From Acidimicrobiales bacterium (GTDB lineage Bacteria > Actinomycetota > Acidimicrobiia > Acidimicrobiales > VFJN01), in NCBI GenBank assembly GCA_016936035.1, contig JAFGPU010000248.1, forward strand, positions 1-12,307: a DNA stretch of 12,307 nt. The letters run 5' to 3'. The notes under the pieces are model-generated. The model made no database searches. It worked only from the letters and a program-made list of their open reading frames with translations, and was not told where the DNA came from. Shown in pieces: positions 6,425-12,307 of the stretch (position 1 is the first letter of the stretch; each line of letters begins with the position of its first letter). The translations under genes and the position numbers were made by a program.

Positions 6425-6895
6425 GTGCGTTGCGCGGCCTGCGGTCATCTCGACTCGAAGGTGGTCGACTCGCGCCAGTCCGACGACGGCGGCGCGATCC
6501 GGCGCCGTCGCCAGTGCCTGGCGTGCGGTCAGCGCTTCACGACGTTCGAACGACCCGAGTCGCAGGGCATCGTCGTCATCAAGCGGTCGGGGGTGCGCGA
6601 GCCGTTCGATCGGGCCAAGGTCATCGCCGGTATGCAGGCTGCGGTGAAGGCGCGCCCGGTCGGCGGGGGCGAGGTCGAGGCGCTGGCGGCCGCGGTCGAG
6701 GACGAGATGCGCCAGCTGCCGAGTGGCGAGGTCACCAGCGAGCGCGTCGGGCGCGCCGTGCTCGAGGGTCTGCGCGAGCTCGACGTCATCGCCGCCGTGC
6801 GGTTCGCATCGGTGTACAAGGGCTTCGACGACCTGTCCGACTTCGAGCAGGAGCTGACCCTGCTCACCAAGCGCACCGCTCCCAAGCGGCACTGA
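6425..6895 (+). CDS. nrdR: NrdR, ATP-cone repressor of ribonucleotide reductase genes
   Basis: NrdR senses ATP/dATP and represses ribonucleotide reductase genes through tandem NrdR boxes. The 156-residue protein has the family length. Its N-terminal zinc ribbon uses Cys3, Cys6, Cys31 and Cys34 (MRCAACG; RRRRQCLACGQRFTTFE). An ATP-cone follows at about 49-139, from VVIKRSGVREPFDRAKV to VRFASVYKGFDDLSDF. The start is GTG at 6425, directly at the conserved M-R-C beginning; its promoter looks leaderless. The likely target, nrdJ, lies 1.4 kb downstream on the same strand, separated by an opposing reductase gene. Candidate boxes are present in its promoter. In many actinobacteria nrdR and nrdJ are adjacent. 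Confidence 0.97.
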   Translation: MRCAACGHLDSKVVDSRQSDDGGAIRRRRQCLACGQRFTTFERPESQGIVVIKRSGVREPFDRAKVIAGMQAAVKARPVGGGEVEALAAAVEDEMRQLPSGEVTSERVGRAVLEGLRELDVIAAVRFASVYKGFDDLSDFEQELTLLTKRTAPKRH

Positions 6896-6936
6896 CCATC
6901 GCCGGCGGCGGGTGCCGGCACGGCGGGCGCCGGCCC

Positions 6937-6964
6937 GGTCACGACCCGGTGGTCACGACCCGGT
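6937..6964. repeat. Exact 14-bp tandem duplication
   Basis: GGTCACGACCCGGT occurs twice head to tail (6937-6950 and 6951-6964). The second copy contains the stop codon and last codons of the RibD-like gene. It suggests a recent small duplication at that gene's 3' end. The GC-rich stretch 6901-6935 just beyond it contains GCCGGC palindromes that may end both convergent genes. Confidence 0.8.
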
Positions 6965-7717
6965 GCGGTCCCGGAGGTAGCGCAGGAACAGGAAGCCGTC
7001 CTCGCACAGCACCCGGTCGAGCACGAGGGGTCGCGCGGGTGTGGACGCCGGCCCGTGGGCGATGCGGGGACCAGGCCCGGCGAGCAGCTGGGGAGCCACC
7101 GTCACGCACATCTCGTCGACGAGGTCGTCGACGACGAGCTGGCCCACGGTGAGCGGACCGCCCTCGCACAGCACCACGGTCGCGCCGGTCAGCTCGACGA
7201 GGGCGTCGAGCGCGCGGTGCCAGTCGACCCTGTCGGTTCCGACCGCCCGCACCTCGGCGACCGACTCGAGGGCCCGTCGCCGGGCGGGATCGGCCGCCTC
7301 GGTGGTGAGCACGATCGGGCGAGCGTCCGGCGGCGCCTCCCGGAACAGGCGCGCTCCCGGGTCGAGGCCCAGCGCGGTGCTGACGACGGCGATGCGGGGG
7401 GCCGGCTGCTGGCCCCGGGCGCGACGGTCGCGCGCGATCGAGGCCGCGGGCCGGCTGGGACCGTAGTCCTCGACGGCGACGGTGGTGGCGCCGGCGACGA
7501 TGACGTCGGCGACGGCGCGGAGGGCCCGGAAGACCGCCCTGTCGGCCGAGGAGCCGAGGCCGCCGGACCTGCCCGCCGCGTCGGCCGCGCTGCCGTCGAC
7601 GGTCGCGATCATGTTGGTGACCACCCAGGGCCGGCCGTGCCGGCTGCGTCGCTCGTCGCCCGCGTGCACCGCGACGGGGTCGACGTCCTCGAGGGGGAGC
7701 GGCCACAGCATCCTCAT
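6953..7717 (-). CDS. RibD C-terminal-type (dihydrofolate reductase-fold) pyrimidine reductase family protein
   Basis: This 254-residue protein matches the RibD_C family, NADPH-dependent reductases with a dihydrofolate-reductase fold. Supporting segments are RPWVVTNMIATVDGSAA (29-45), the FRALRAVADVIVAGATTV helix-strand (63-80), LCEGGPLTVGQL (183-194) with the signature EGGP, and the C-terminal strand ending DGFLFLRYL. It has no deaminase domain, so it is not a complete bifunctional RibD. Riboflavin synthesis is possible but unproven, since no other rib gene is nearby. The ATG at 7717 was chosen because MRMLWP fits the N-terminus of related proteins; a GTG at 7759 would add 14 residues. TACCGT lies ten bases before the ATG, so a nearly leaderless start is possible. 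It lies opposite to nrdR and nrdJ and interrupts that pair. Confidence 0.85.
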   Translation of the reverse strand: MRMLWPLPLEDVDPVAVHAGDERRSRHGRPWVVTNMIATVDGSAADAAGRSGGLGSSADRAVFRALRAVADVIVAGATTVAVEDYGPSRPAASIARDRRARGQQPAPRIAVVSTALGLDPGARLFREAPPDARPIVLTTEAADPARRRALESVAEVRAVGTDRVDWHRALDALVELTGATVVLCEGGPLTVGQLVVDDLVDEMCVTVAPQLLAGPGPRIAHGPASTPARPLVLDRVLCEDGFLFLRYLRDRTGS

Positions 7718-8190
7718 GTCCTGGGGCACGGTAGCCACCTCGTCGCCGGCCGTCGCCACCCGCCGTGCTGTGGACGGGCGGCACAGAAATCCACCCGCAA
7801 TTCACAGGTTCATCCTCTAGTCGTCCACAGCCGTTGGGCCCTAGGTTGCCAACCGTGCACTGTGCCCGGGTGCGGACGAGCGGAATGGTGGTTGTCGCTT
7901 CCGCGTCTGTGGTGGGCTGAGCGACTCCTGGGGTCGCAGTTCTCGCGCCTGCGGGCGGGGGGCTGTCCCAACCTGCGAGTCCGCGCCGGGCCGGTGGCAC
8001 ATCCGGTGGGGGAGGTCACGTCGAGGTGCTGCACGCTCCGGGCATCCGGCGTGGGTTCGGCGACAGGTGCTTCGCCCGCTGCGCCCCGGGGCTGCTGCCG
8101 GCGGCGGGTGCGATCCCGGAAGGTTCGGGCGGCGTTGCGTGTTGCACAGGTGTTGGGCTCCTGTGACGCTCTCCGACCTCCGCGCAGACC
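7718..8190. other. Long intergenic stretch upstream of the nrdJ promoter
   Basis: Nothing coding was recognised here; frames on both strands give cysteine- and arginine-rich nonsense. Visible structure is limited to two inverted CTGTGGACG / CGTCCACAG sites (7768-7776 and 7822-7830). The stretch is long for this compact region. The promoter and operator signals of nrdJ lie just downstream of it. Confidence 0.6.
7768..7830. promoter_or_regulatory. Inverted pair of DnaA-box-like sites
   Basis: CTGTGGACG (7768-7776) and CGTCCACAG (7822-7830) are perfect inverted copies 45 bp apart. TCGTCCACA (7821-7829) differs at one base from TTGTCCACA, a common high-GC DnaA box; the other copy differs at two. 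DnaA regulates ribonucleotide reductase genes in some bacteria. Two imperfect sites are weak evidence. Confidence 0.3.
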
Positions 8191-8236
8191 CTTGACGATG
8201 TAGTTACACGGCTGTAGTTTCACCCACATCTTGTGG
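8191..8236. promoter_or_regulatory. Candidate tandem NrdR boxes over the nrdJ promoter
   Basis: CCACA-TCT-TGTGG (8224-8236) is a perfect inverted repeat around the transcription start. It resembles the ACATCTTGTG half of NrdR boxes as I recall them. A weaker partner on the minus strand, TAACTACATCGTCAAG (8206-8191), overlaps the -35. The centres are about 31 bp apart, the three-turn spacing expected for tandem NrdR boxes. The weak box is a guess. Confidence 0.5.
8192..8220 (+). promoter_or_regulatory. nrdJ promoter
   Basis: TTGACG (8192-8197) and TAGTTT (8215-8220) are separated by 17 bases, the ideal spacing, and form the best promoter in the window. Transcription would start near 8226-8228 and give a leader of about 98 nt. 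An 11-bp direct repeat, TGTAGTTaCAC and TGTAGTTtCAC (8199-8209 and 8213-8223), overlaps it. Confidence 0.65.
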
Positions 8237-8241
8237 CTCGA

Positions 8242-8277
8242 CCGGCCCGGCACCACAATCCCTGGTGGTTCGGCCGG
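8242..8277 (+). promoter_or_regulatory. Stem-loop in the nrdJ leader
   Basis: CCGGCC (8242-8247) pairs with GGCCGG (8272-8277), and CACCA (8251-8255) with TGGTG (8263-8267) inside it, leaving a 7-nt loop and a small internal loop. It lies in the 5' leader predicted from the promoter, 47 bases before the ATG. Its function is unknown. Confidence 0.45.
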
Positions 8278-8324
8278 GGTCGCAACTCTCCCCACAGCTA
8301 GCTCCGAAAGACCTGGAGGAACCC

Positions 8325-11195
8325 ATGGCTCTCGCTCCCGAGCAGGCGGGCATCGGCATCCGTCGCCACTTCACGACCGCCGGTGTCCACCCGTACGACG
8401 AGGTGGAGTGGGACCGGCGCGATGCCCGCATCACCAACTACCGCGACGGGTCCGTGGCCTTCGAGCAGACGGGGGTCGAGTTCCCGACGACGTGGTCGTT
8501 GAACGCCACCAACATCGTGGCCCAGAAGTACTTCCGGGGCACCCTGGGCACGCCTGAGCGCGAGTGGTCGTTGCGCCAGGTCATCGACCGCGTCGCCGAC
8601 ACCATCACCCGCTGGGGGGTCGAGGGTGGCTACTTCGTCGACGACGCCGAGGCCGAGACCTACAACGCCGAGCTCAAGCACCTCCTCGTCACCCAGAAGG
8701 CCGCCTTCAACAGCCCGGTGTGGTTCAACATCGGCGTCAAGGGCGTGCCGCAGCAGGCGAGCGCCTGCTTCATCCTCTCGGTCGACGACTCCATGGACTC
8801 GATCCTCAACTGGTACCGGGAAGAGGGCGTCATCTTCAAGGGCGGCTCGGGCGCCGGCGTCAACCTGTCGCGCATCCGCAGCTCGGTCGAGCTGCTCAAG
8901 GGGGGCGGCACGGCGTCGGGCCCGGTGAGCTTCATGCGGGGCGCCGACGCGTCGGCGGGCACCATCAAGTCGGGCGGCAAGACCCGTCGCGCCGCCAAGA
9001 TGGTCATCCTCGATGCCGGCCACCCCGACATCGAGGAGTTCATCTGGTGCAAGGCGCTCGAGGAGCGCAAGGCCCGCGTCCTCGAGCAGGCCGGCTTCCA
9101 GATGGACCTCGACGGCCGCGACAGCCACTCGATCCAGTACCAGAACGCGAACAACTCGGTGCGGGTCACCGACGAGTTCATGCAGGCCGTGGTCGACGAC
9201 GCGGACTGGACGCTGCGCGAGGTCACCACCGGCAACGCAGCGCGCACGGTGCGGGCCCGCGAGCTGTTCCGCCAGCTGTGCGCGGCGGCGTGGGAGTGCG
9301 CCGACCCGGGCATGCAGTTCGACACCACGATCAACCACTGGCACACGGCCGCGAACACGGGCCGCATCAACGGGTCCAACCCGTGCAGCGAGTACATGCA
9401 CCTCGACGACTCGGCCTGCAACCTGGCCAGCCTCAACCTGCTCGAGTTCCTCAACGACGACGAGTCGTTCGACGTCGACGGCTTCCGCCATGCGGTCGAG
9501 GTCATCTTCACGGGCCAGGAGATCCTGGTGGGCCGCGCCGACTACCCGACCGAGGGCATCGCCGACACCTCGCGGCGCTTCCGCCAGCTCGGCATCGGCT
9601 ACGCCAACCTCGGCGCCCTGCTCATGGCTCTCGGCCTGCCGTACGACAGCGACGCCGGCCGGGCGTACGCCGCTGCGGTCACCTCGCTGATGACCGGCCA
9701 CGCCTACGAGGTGTCGGCCCGCACCGCCTCGCGCATGGGTCCCTTCGCCGGCTTCGCGGAGAACCGCGAGCACATGCTGCGGGTGCTCGGCCAGCACCAG
9801 GAGGCCGCCGCCAGGATCGACGAAGAGCTGGTGCCGCCCGATCTGCTGTCCGCCGCCCAGGAGAGCTGGGACATGGCGTGCGAGCTCGGCGACCGCTACG
9901 GCGTGCGCAACAGCCAGGCCTCGGTGCTGGCGCCCACCGGCACCATCGGCCTGATGATGGACTGCGACACCACCGGCATCGAGCCCGACCTCGCCCTCGT
10001 GAAGACCAAGAAGCTCGTCGGCGGCGGCACCATGTCCATCGTCAACCAGACGGTGCCGCGTGCTCTCGAGCAGCTCGGCTACGGCCCGGGCGAGATCGAC
10101 GACATCGTCGCCTACATCGACGAGCACAAGACCATCGTCGGCGCCCCTCAGCTGCTGTCCGAGCACCTGCCGGTCTTCGCCTGCTCGATGGGCGACAACA
10201 CCATCCACTACTCGGGCCACGTGAAGATGATGGCGGCGGTGCAGCCCTTCATCTCCGGGGCCATCTCCAAGACCGTCAACATGCCGGAGGAGGCGACGGT
10301 CGAAGAGGTCGAGCAGCTGCACATCGACGCCTGGCGCATGGGCGTCAAGGCCATCGCGATCTACCGCGACAACTGCAAGGTGGGCCAGCCGCTGTCGACC
10401 ACGAAGAAGGCCGTGGCCGCAACGCCGGAGGCCGGTGCGCTGACCGAGCAGCCCGCCACGCAGGTGATCGAGAAGATCATCAAGGTGCCGGTGCGCGAGA
10501 AGCTGCCCCGCAACCGCAACTCGAGCACCTTCGAGTTCCGGGTGGCCGACTGCAAGGGCTTCGTCACCATCGGCGAGTACGACGACGGCCGCCCGGGCGA
10601 GATCTTCCTCCGGGTGTCGAAGCAGGGCTCGACCCTGGCCGGCATCATGGACGCCTTCTCGGTGTCGATCAGCTACGGCCTGCAGTACGGGGTGCCGCTG
10701 CGCAACTACGTCGAGGCGTTCACCAACACCCGGTTCGAACCGGCGGGCATCACCGACGATCCCGACCTGCGCATCGCCACGTCCATCCTCGACTACATCT
10801 TCCGTCGCCTGGCGGTGAACTACCTGCGCTACGAGGAGCGTGCCGAGCTCGGCATCCTCACCACGGGCGAGCGCACGCAGCCGACGCTCCCGGGCGTCGA
10901 GGAGACCGTGGTCGAGACCCGCCAGGGCCAGGACGTTCCGGCCGATCCGCCCTCGTTCGACTCGTCGTCGCCCACGCTGTTCGACACCAATGCTCCCAAG
11001 GAGCCGTCGCTGCTCGAGCGGGCGGGCGTCACCGACGCCGACGCGGCGGATGCCGAGCGCCAGAGCCCGGCCATCACACCGCCGGCGGCCAGCAGCGCCG
11101 ACGCCCCCTACTGCATGCAATGCGGCGTGCAGATGCAGCGGGCCGGCTCGTGCCACGCCTGCCCGTCGTGCGGCAGCACCAGCGGCTGCAGCTGA
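8325..11195 (+). CDS. nrdJ: Class II (adenosylcobalamin-dependent) ribonucleoside-diphosphate reductase
   Basis: NrdJ reduces ribonucleotides to deoxyribonucleotides using adenosylcobalamin and needs no oxygen or small subunit. The 956-residue protein has the actinobacterial length. By comparison with Thermotoga NrdJ, the active site is visible: Asn352, thiyl Cys354 and Glu356 (NPCSE), with the redox pair Cys148 (SACF) and Cys365 (DDSACNLASLNL). APTGTIG (536-542) is the substrate phosphate loop. A TSCPD-type domain starts near 736. A variable acidic linker leads to a Cys-rich tail (930-956) with Cys930, 933, 943, 946, 949 and 955, which probably binds zinc and passes electrons to the active site. 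The ATG at 8325 has GGAGGA six bases upstream. A strong promoter with candidate NrdR boxes precedes it and a terminator follows. No class I nrdAB is visible here. Confidence 0.97.
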   Translation: MALAPEQAGIGIRRHFTTAGVHPYDEVEWDRRDARITNYRDGSVAFEQTGVEFPTTWSLNATNIVAQKYFRGTLGTPEREWSLRQVIDRVADTITRWGVEGGYFVDDAEAETYNAELKHLLVTQKAAFNSPVWFNIGVKGVPQQASACFILSVDDSMDSILNWYREEGVIFKGGSGAGVNLSRIRSSVELLKGGGTASGPVSFMRGADASAGTIKSGGKTRRAAKMVILDAGHPDIEEFIWCKALEERKARVLEQAGFQMDLDGRDSHSIQYQNANNSVRVTDEFMQAVVDDADWTLREVTTGNAARTVRARELFRQLCAAAWECADPGMQFDTTINHWHTAANTGRINGSNPCSEYMHLDDSACNLASLNLLEFLNDDESFDVDGFRHAVEVIFTGQEILVGRADYPTEGIADTSRRFRQLGIGYANLGALLMALGLPYDSDAGRAYAAAVTSLMTGHAYEVSARTASRMGPFAGFAENREHMLRVLGQHQEAAARIDEELVPPDLLSAAQESWDMACELGDRYGVRNSQASVLAPTGTIGLMMDCDTTGIEPDLALVKTKKLVGGGTMSIVNQTVPRALEQLGYGPGEIDDIVAYIDEHKTIVGAPQLLSEHLPVFACSMGDNTIHYSGHVKMMAAVQPFISGAISKTVNMPEEATVEEVEQLHIDAWRMGVKAIAIYRDNCKVGQPLSTTKKAVAATPEAGALTEQPATQVIEKIIKVPVREKLPRNRNSSTFEFRVADCKGFVTIGEYDDGRPGEIFLRVSKQGSTLAGIMDAFSVSISYGLQYGVPLRNYVEAFTNTRFEPAGITDDPDLRIATSILDYIFRRLAVNYLRYEERAELGILTTGERTQPTLPGVEETVVETRQGQDVPADPPSFDSSSPTLFDTNAPKEPSLLERAGVTDADAADAERQSPAITPPAASSADAPYCMQCGVQMQRAGSCHACPSCGSTSGCS

Positions 11196-11225
11196 GGCAG
11201 GGTTCCGGGTCGAGATGACGCGAGC

Positions 11226-11251
11226 GGGGCCACCGGTCACCCGGTGGCCCC
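11226..11251 (+). terminator. nrdJ terminator
   Basis: GGGGCCACCGG (11226-11236) pairs perfectly over 11 bp with its complement (11241-11251) around a TCAC loop, about 30 bases after the nrdJ stop. It may also serve the converging small gene. No U-tract is present. Confidence 0.85.
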
Positions 11252-11289
11252 GTCGTCAGATGTCACCCGGTGGCGCCGTCGTTCAGATG
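11236..11289. repeat. Imperfect 27-28-bp tandem duplication after nrdJ
   Basis: The segment 11236-11262 (GTCACCCGGTGGCCCCGTCG and on to CAGATG) recurs at 11262-11289 with one substitution (C to G) and one inserted T. The first copy supplies the right arm of the nrdJ terminator. The second contains the stop codon and last codons of the small minus-strand gene. The duplication probably reshaped that gene's 3' end or the terminator. Confidence 0.75.
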
Positions 11290-11501
11290 CGGCCCTCGCC
11301 CTTCTGGTGGGCGCCGCGCTCGGTCATCTCCTGGTAGGCCTCGCGCGTCTCGTCGCTGACCGGCTCGGCGCGCTCGGCCGCCTCCTCCTCGCCGGGTGTC
11401 GGGCCGCGTCCGGCCTCGGCCGTGGCCTGCTCGTCCCTGTCCTCGGCCGAGCGTGTCTCGTCGGTGACCTTGTCGTGGCCGGGGTCCTGTTCGCTTCCCA
11501 T
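11283..11501 (-). CDS. Small acidic hydrophilic protein of unknown function
   Basis: This 72-residue protein is highly charged, rich in Glu, Asp, Gly and Thr, with no hydrophobic segment and no cysteine. It is probably disordered for the first 45 residues. The C-terminal part, VSDETREAYQEMTERGAHQK followed by GEGRI, looks like a short amphipathic helix and is the most likely conserved element. The ATG at 11501 has AAGGGA nine bases upstream, which supports this start over the longer open frame. It is convergent with nrdJ; its stop lies in the second copy of a tandem duplication. I do not recognise a family. A stress-related small protein is a guess from composition only. Confidence 0.6.
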   Translation of the reverse strand: MGSEQDPGHDKVTDETRSAEDRDEQATAEAGRGPTPGEEEAAERAEPVSDETREAYQEMTERGAHQKGEGRI

Positions 11502-11795
11502 CGCGGTGCATCCCTTCGTTCGGACGTGGCCCGCCGGGGCCGAGTGTTCCCCGGACGGCCCGGGCTGATGCGTGGCCGGTCGCCCGCCGGTCGCCCGCCG
11601 GCCGGCCCTCGGTGCCGTCGGCGCGCCGCACGGGCCGTCGAGGCCTTCGGGGGGCCGGACGTCAGCGGCAGTCGTCGTCCGAGCCGTCGCGGCGGGGTCG
11701 CTCAAGCGCTGCGCCGGCCCCTGTGGCCGGGTCCGGGGAAACGACCGACCACAGGAGCGCGGCGCCGGACGTGCCGCACGGTCGCACGACGGGGG

Positions 11796-12023
11796 TCAGC
11801 CGTCGGGGCCCGGGTGGAGCACGTCGTGCACGGGCGCGAGATGGTGAGCGAGGGCGTGGCCGGCCAGGGGGGAGGCGAGGTCGGCCACGCCCTCGCTCGC
11901 TCGCGGCTGGGGAACGCGAGCGGTGTGGTCACCGGCCGGGCGGCTGGGGACGCCCGCGACCGCTGACCGGTCCGCAGCCGGCGGTGCCGGCCGGGTCGCC
12001 CGGAGCGATCGTTGGGTGGCCAC
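11796..12023 (-). CDS. Doubtful small ORF with a leaderless-type start
   Basis: A 75-residue frame begins at GTG 12023, with TAGCGT (12036-12031) seven bases upstream, almost the same arrangement as at nrdR. By hand count about 85% of its third positions are G or C, higher in the second half. The product is rich in Ala, Pro, Arg and His, with no motif (for example ASEGVADLASPLAGHALAHH, 42-61). The 17-bp inverted repeat lies inside it. Competing frames on the plus strand also look GC3-rich, so coding is not established. No family is recognised. Confidence 0.22.
   Translation of the reverse strand: MATQRSLRATRPAPPAADRSAVAGVPSRPAGDHTARVPQPRASEGVADLASPLAGHALAHHLAPVHDVLHPGPDG
11846..11898. repeat. 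Perfect 17-bp inverted repeat
   Basis: GAGCGAGGGCGTGGCCG (11846-11862) is perfectly complementary to 11882-11898, with a 19-nt loop (11863-11881). No mismatch interrupts the arms. It is the longest perfect inverted repeat found in the window. No T-run follows on either side, and it lies far from a confident gene end, so a simple terminator role is not obvious. Confidence 0.85.
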
Positions 12024-12065
12024 GGGTTGGACGCTATGCGTTCGCAGGGTGACGCAACGTCATAC

Positions 12066-12085
12066 CACCGGGGTGAAAGCCGGTG
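12066..12085 (-). terminator. Weak hairpin after the phosphotransferase-like gene
   Basis: CACCGG (12066-12071) pairs with CCGGTG (12080-12085) around an 8-nt loop, nine bases beyond the stop codon of the right-edge gene. The stem is only 6 bp, so terminator activity is uncertain. Confidence 0.3.
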
Positions 12086-12094
12086 TGACCGACA

Positions 12095-12307
12095 TCACCC
12101 GAGTGCGTCGCCGCCGTGGTCGAGGACGGCGCTCGCCGAGCGTTCGAGCATGGTGCGGGTGACGTCACGGCCCCGGGCGCCGCCGCCGTCCAGCCCGCCG
12201 CAGGCGATCACGGCGTACACCAGGCACAGCACCAGCGCCACCCGGTAGTCGTGCCAGGCCTCGTCGCGTTCGTAGCCGGTGACGCCCTGCGCGGCGAGAC
12301 GGGCGAG
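12095..12307 (-). CDS. C-terminal end of a phosphotransferase-like protein (partial)
   Basis: An open frame enters from the right edge and stops with TGA at 12097-12095, giving 70 residues of a C-terminus. Segments such as GVTGYERDEAWHDYRVALVL (8-27) followed by CLVYAVIACGGLD, and RTMLERSASAVLDHGGDAL (51-69), resemble the final helices of aminoglycoside-phosphotransferase/ecdysteroid-kinase-like proteins. There, a GV(S/T)GY...W.DYR pattern precedes a helical end. Catalytic residues would lie off the window, so activity and substrate cannot be judged. Third positions are strongly G/C, which supports real coding. The family call rests on remembered similarity and is moderate. Confidence 0.65.
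   Translation of the reverse strand, partial: LARLAAQGVTGYERDEAWHDYRVALVLCLVYAVIACGGLDGGGARGRDVTRTMLERSASAVLDHGGDALG

Larger units (their letters stand above)
11502..12094. other. Long GC-rich stretch without a confident gene
   Basis: This stretch has several overlapping open frames on both strands but no convincing protein. Visible features are two tandem 11-bp units GGTCGCCCGCC (11578-11588, 11589-11599), a 7-bp inverted pair CCTGTGG/CCACAGG (11720-11726, 11749-11755), the 17-bp inverted repeat, a candidate leaderless small ORF and a weak hairpin at 12066-12085. Confidence 0.5.

Noticed and set aside
6541..6552. GTTCGAAC inside nrdR, considered as an SOS box
   Set aside because: The half-sites are in the wrong order and spacing for GAAC-N4-GTTC, and the site lies within coding sequence.
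8030..8150. Possible cobalamin riboswitch before nrdJ, suggested by GGGTGCGATCCCGG
   Set aside because: This resembles part of a B12 riboswitch, but there is no GCCACTG B12 box or matching flanking stems. It also lies upstream of the best promoter, so it would not be in the transcript.
7838..8190. Possible protein gene in the gap before nrdJ
   Set aside because: Open frames on both strands give Cys/Arg/Pro-rich nonsense without starts, ribosome sites or codon bias.
8298..11240. A 980-codon open frame on the minus strand opposite nrdJ
   Set aside because: It mirrors nrdJ codon for codon. In high-GC genes the opposite strand is often open, and the predicted protein is His/Val/Arg/Gly-rich with no family motif. 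nrdJ has complete catalytic motifs and a ribosome site.
11244..11966. A 240-codon plus-strand open frame after nrdJ
   Set aside because: It overlaps the better supported small minus-strand gene and the intergenic repeats. It has no start signals and no recognisable domain.
1..12307. CRISPR arrays, insertion sequences, tRNA or rRNA genes
   Set aside because: The repeats present occur in two to four copies without spacers, no transposase was seen, and no tRNA or rRNA signature was recognised.

Overview
The window is GC-rich (roughly 70% or more by eye) and densely coding, with short intergenic gaps and third codon positions nearly all G or C. Several points indicate an actinomycete. DapD is the actinobacterial form and diverges from dapE, as in Mycobacterium tuberculosis. 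LexA sits opposite a LysM protein with SOS boxes of the GAAC-N4-GTTC type. NrdR is encoded near a class II, B12-dependent ribonucleotide reductase (NrdJ). Several genes appear to have leaderless starts. The small hydrophilic protein and the general style of the genes suggest Acidimicrobiia, but that is inference.

Layout. Positions 1-293 hold no recognised gene but carry a 36-bp repeat pair and a 16-bp hairpin. dapD (minus, 294-1313) and dapE (plus, 1401-2465) diverge and encode the two succinylase-branch steps of lysine/diaminopimelate synthesis. dapE converges on lexA (2575-3207, minus) across four 13-bp tandem repeats and a 12-bp-stem terminator. Opposite lexA, after a 317-bp region with three perfect SOS boxes, is a membrane-anchored LysM protein (3525-3995). 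It resembles the SOS-induced division inhibitors YneA, ChiZ and DivS.

A minus-strand operon follows. It runs from a group I truncated hemoglobin (6216-5812) through a flavohemoglobin (5809-4679) to a DivIVA-domain protein (4682-4020), with the last two overlapping by ATGA. Its likely role is nitric oxide detoxification plus a polar-growth or division factor. nrdR (6425-6895, plus) diverges from this operon. A RibD C-terminal-type reductase (7717-6953, minus) comes next. Then there is a 600-bp intergenic region with a well-formed promoter and a likely NrdR operator, and then nrdJ (8325-11195, plus). After nrdJ come a strong terminator, a small acidic protein gene (11501-11283, minus), a 590-bp stretch with a perfect 17-bp inverted repeat and a doubtful leaderless ORF, and the 3' end of a phosphotransferase-like gene running off the right edge (minus).

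The genes share a theme of DNA damage and division control (LexA, LysM protein, DivIVA protein) together with dNTP supply (NrdR represses, NrdJ makes dNTPs) and NO defence. The lexA / LysM / nrdR / nrdJ neighbourhood is known in actinobacteria. Here it is interrupted by the globin-DivIVA operon and the reductase gene. I saw no mobile element, CRISPR array, tRNA or rRNA.
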